DNA of 64,000 bases from assembly GCA_965200355.1 (NCBI GenBank), contig OZ241351.1, forward strand, positions 682,001-746,000, in the 5' to 3' direction. The stretch's first letter is position 1; each line of letters opens with the position of its first letter. Below the pieces are notes generated by a model. The model was not told the DNA's origin. It saw nothing but the letters and a program-made list of their open reading frames with translations, and ran no database searches. Of the stretch, positions 62,694 through 64,000 are shown piece after piece. The DNA comes from Bin18 sp965200355. Its GTDB lineage: Bacteria; Desulfobacterota; Binatia; Bin18. A program made the translations under genes and the position numbers.

Positions 62694-63902
62694 CTACTTC
62701 CAGGCCCCCGATTCATTTGATTGGTAGCCGAGTGCGCGGTAGACGGCATCGACCAAGCTCTGGCCCCGCTCGTTGAGCGCTGCGCCCGAGCCCATCCGGT
62801 TCATGGTATAGCCAAAGGACATACCGGCCGGCGGGTCGGCAAAGCCAAACGACCCGCCCGCCCCAACATGACCGAAGGCGTCTTCGGAGCACAAGACACT
62901 GTCCTGTACGCCGGCCGGCTCCCGGCGGTTGTCCATAGTTTTCATGAAGCCCAGGGCAAACCGGGTTGGCATGACCAGCACAGCGTCTCTGCCGGTCGCA
63001 GACGACACCCGGCCCATCCGGGCCAGGGTCTCAGGGTTGACGAGTGCGACCGCGCCTTTTTTGCCGCCCAGGGCGAGCGGTTCGTACAGGCCGGCCAGCC
63101 CGCGGGCATTGGTGATCCCGCCCGCCCCGCCAATTTCCGCGGCGTGCGCGGCCCGGGTATCATACTCGGGAACAGCCCCCATATAACCGCCGACGTTGAG
63201 TATGGCCAAGGCTGCCAGCGTGCCGGGTTTAGTCATCTCTTGAAAGAGCAGGCTGTGTGGGTCGGGCTCGGCAGCGATCATGGGGGCCACCCGTGCCTCT
63301 TTGTCCTCGGGTAAACCGATCCAGAAGTCCAGGCCGAGCGGTGCCGCGATTTCGTCCTGAAAAAACGTTCCGAGCGATTTGCCGGACACGCGCCGGACCA
63401 CCTCACCGATCAGCCAGCCATAGGTCAGGGCATGATAGCCGTTCCGGGTGCCGGGCTCCCAAAATGGTTCTTCTTTGGCCAGGGCATTGACCATCAGGTC
63501 CCAATCCGCATAGGCACCTTGCGGCAGACTGTCGCGCACCGCCGGCAGCCCGGCCTGATGATTCAGCAGCATCTTCACCTGGATTTTTTCTTTGCCGGCC
63601 TGGGCAAACTCGGGCCAGTAGGTCGCGACTGGGGCATCGAGGTCGAGTTGACCACGTGAGGCCAGGACATGCGCGCAAATGGCGGTTGCGCCTTTTGTTG
63701 AGGAGAAGACGATGCTGACCGTCTCAGCCGTCCAAGGCGTATCGGTCTCGGTGTTGGCCGTTCCGCCCCATAGATCAACCACGGTTTGCCCGCCAACGGT
63801 CACACACACCGAGGCACCAACTTCGCCCCGCTCGGCAAAATTGCGCTCGAATTCCTGGCGTACTGCCTGAAACTTCTGATTGCACATTCCTTGGACTGTC
63901 AT
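62694..63902 (-). CDS. Serine hydrolase, beta-lactamase/EstB-like esterase family
   Basis: A 402-aa protein of the class C beta-lactamase/penicillin-binding-like esterase family: S-x-x-K in SSTKGATAI (residue about 68), the Tyr-containing YHALTYGWLIGE near 165 and a GHVGAGGSFGFADP segment near 345, where H-x-G replaces the usual KTG. No signal peptide is seen, so a cytoplasmic esterase or lactonase is more likely than an antibiotic-degrading enzyme. AAGGAGGAG precedes the ATG. It heads the leftward group; the remaining 98 bp to the window end show no gene. Confidence 0.9.
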   Translation of the reverse strand: MTVQGMCNQKFQAVRQEFERNFAERGEVGASVCVTVGGQTVVDLWGGTANTETDTPWTAETVSIVFSSTKGATAICAHVLASRGQLDLDAPVATYWPEFAQAGKEKIQVKMLLNHQAGLPAVRDSLPQGAYADWDLMVNALAKEEPFWEPGTRNGYHALTYGWLIGEVVRRVSGKSLGTFFQDEIAAPLGLDFWIGLPEDKEARVAPMIAAEPDPHSLLFQEMTKPGTLAALAILNVGGYMGAVPEYDTRAAHAAEIGGAGGITNARGLAGLYEPLALGGKKGAVALVNPETLARMGRVSSATGRDAVLVMPTRFALGFMKTMDNRREPAGVQDSVLCSEDAFGHVGAGGSFGFADPPAGMSFGYTMNRMGSGAALNERGQSLVDAVYRALGYQSNESGAWK

Positions 63903-64000
63903 GGCACTCCTCCTTTTTTGTTCAGACTCTACGCTCCCGCTGTATCAAATTGGAGCGGTAAAGTCTGTGGGCCTCGGACAATGAGCGAGGTAATCGGGGC

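Overview
The window comes from a GC-rich Gram-negative bacterium: it encodes BamA, Skp, the LolCD lipoprotein exporter and lipid A enzymes (LpxA, LpxI). Ectoine and hydroxyectoine genes point to osmotic stress, perhaps a marine or salty habitat. The many flavin monooxygenases, Rieske oxygenases, P450s, amidohydrolases and an F420-type oxidoreductase resemble what is known from Tectomicrobia/Entotheonella, Binatota and related deltaproteobacteria-like groups. That placement is inference; no 16S rRNA or ribosomal marker is present.

Layout. 0-12.5 kb is housekeeping: selB, then a rightward outer-membrane operon lolC-lolD-bamA-skp-fabZ-lpxA-lpxI and a secreted beta-propeller protein. A tRNA-Ala(GGC) at 12.6 kb is followed by a small restriction-modification module (12.8-14.5 kb) and a zinc-finger protein. 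14.8-19.9 kb holds a single-chain acyl-CoA carboxylase and an HpaB-type hydroxylase. 19.8-25.4 kb is a leftward cluster that looks like a metal-scarcity regulon (HupE, DUF1636, COG0523 GTPase, Cys-tailed flavoprotein, WD40 protein) behind a candidate Fur/Zur-type operator. 25.7-30.3 kb is ectABCD plus a sodium/solute symporter, preceded by three copies of an operator-like motif. 30.9-38.8 kb is a rightward oxidative cluster (acyl-CoA dehydrogenase, Baeyer-Villiger monooxygenase, Rieske oxygenase, P450, aminotransferase). 39-45 kb is mixed (GFA protein, D-aminoacylase, LLM oxidoreductase, FG-GAP protein, SDR). 45.5-51.7 kb is a leftward catabolic run (Rieske alpha/beta, enoyl-CoA hydratase, Baeyer-Villiger monooxygenase, SRPBCC, SnoaL, CMD). 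52-64 kb carries another P450, another monooxygenase, a LysR-controlled hydrolase/NTF2 pair, a second D-aminoacylase, an SDR, an amidohydrolase and a serine hydrolase.

The most interesting locus is the carboxymuconolactone decarboxylase/AhpD-like gene at 51124-51705. Its reading frame is continuous across one UGA, which falls at the second position of the redox motif (C-x-x-UGA). A 7-bp hairpin with a GGC loop follows 20 nt after the UGA, as expected for a bacterial SECIS, and the same window encodes SelB. It is probably a selenoprotein that ordinary annotation would split in two.

A second window-wide pattern is gene disruption. Four genes are whole except for one TAG or TAA where Glu is plausible (methyltransferase, HpaB, SRPBCC, SDR). 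At least six others carry small indels, mostly in short repeats (COG0523 GTPase, Rieske alpha, Rieske beta, HigA, LysR, one unknown protein). This is either real decay or consensus error; it creates one false fusion (Rieske beta with P450) that should not be propagated.
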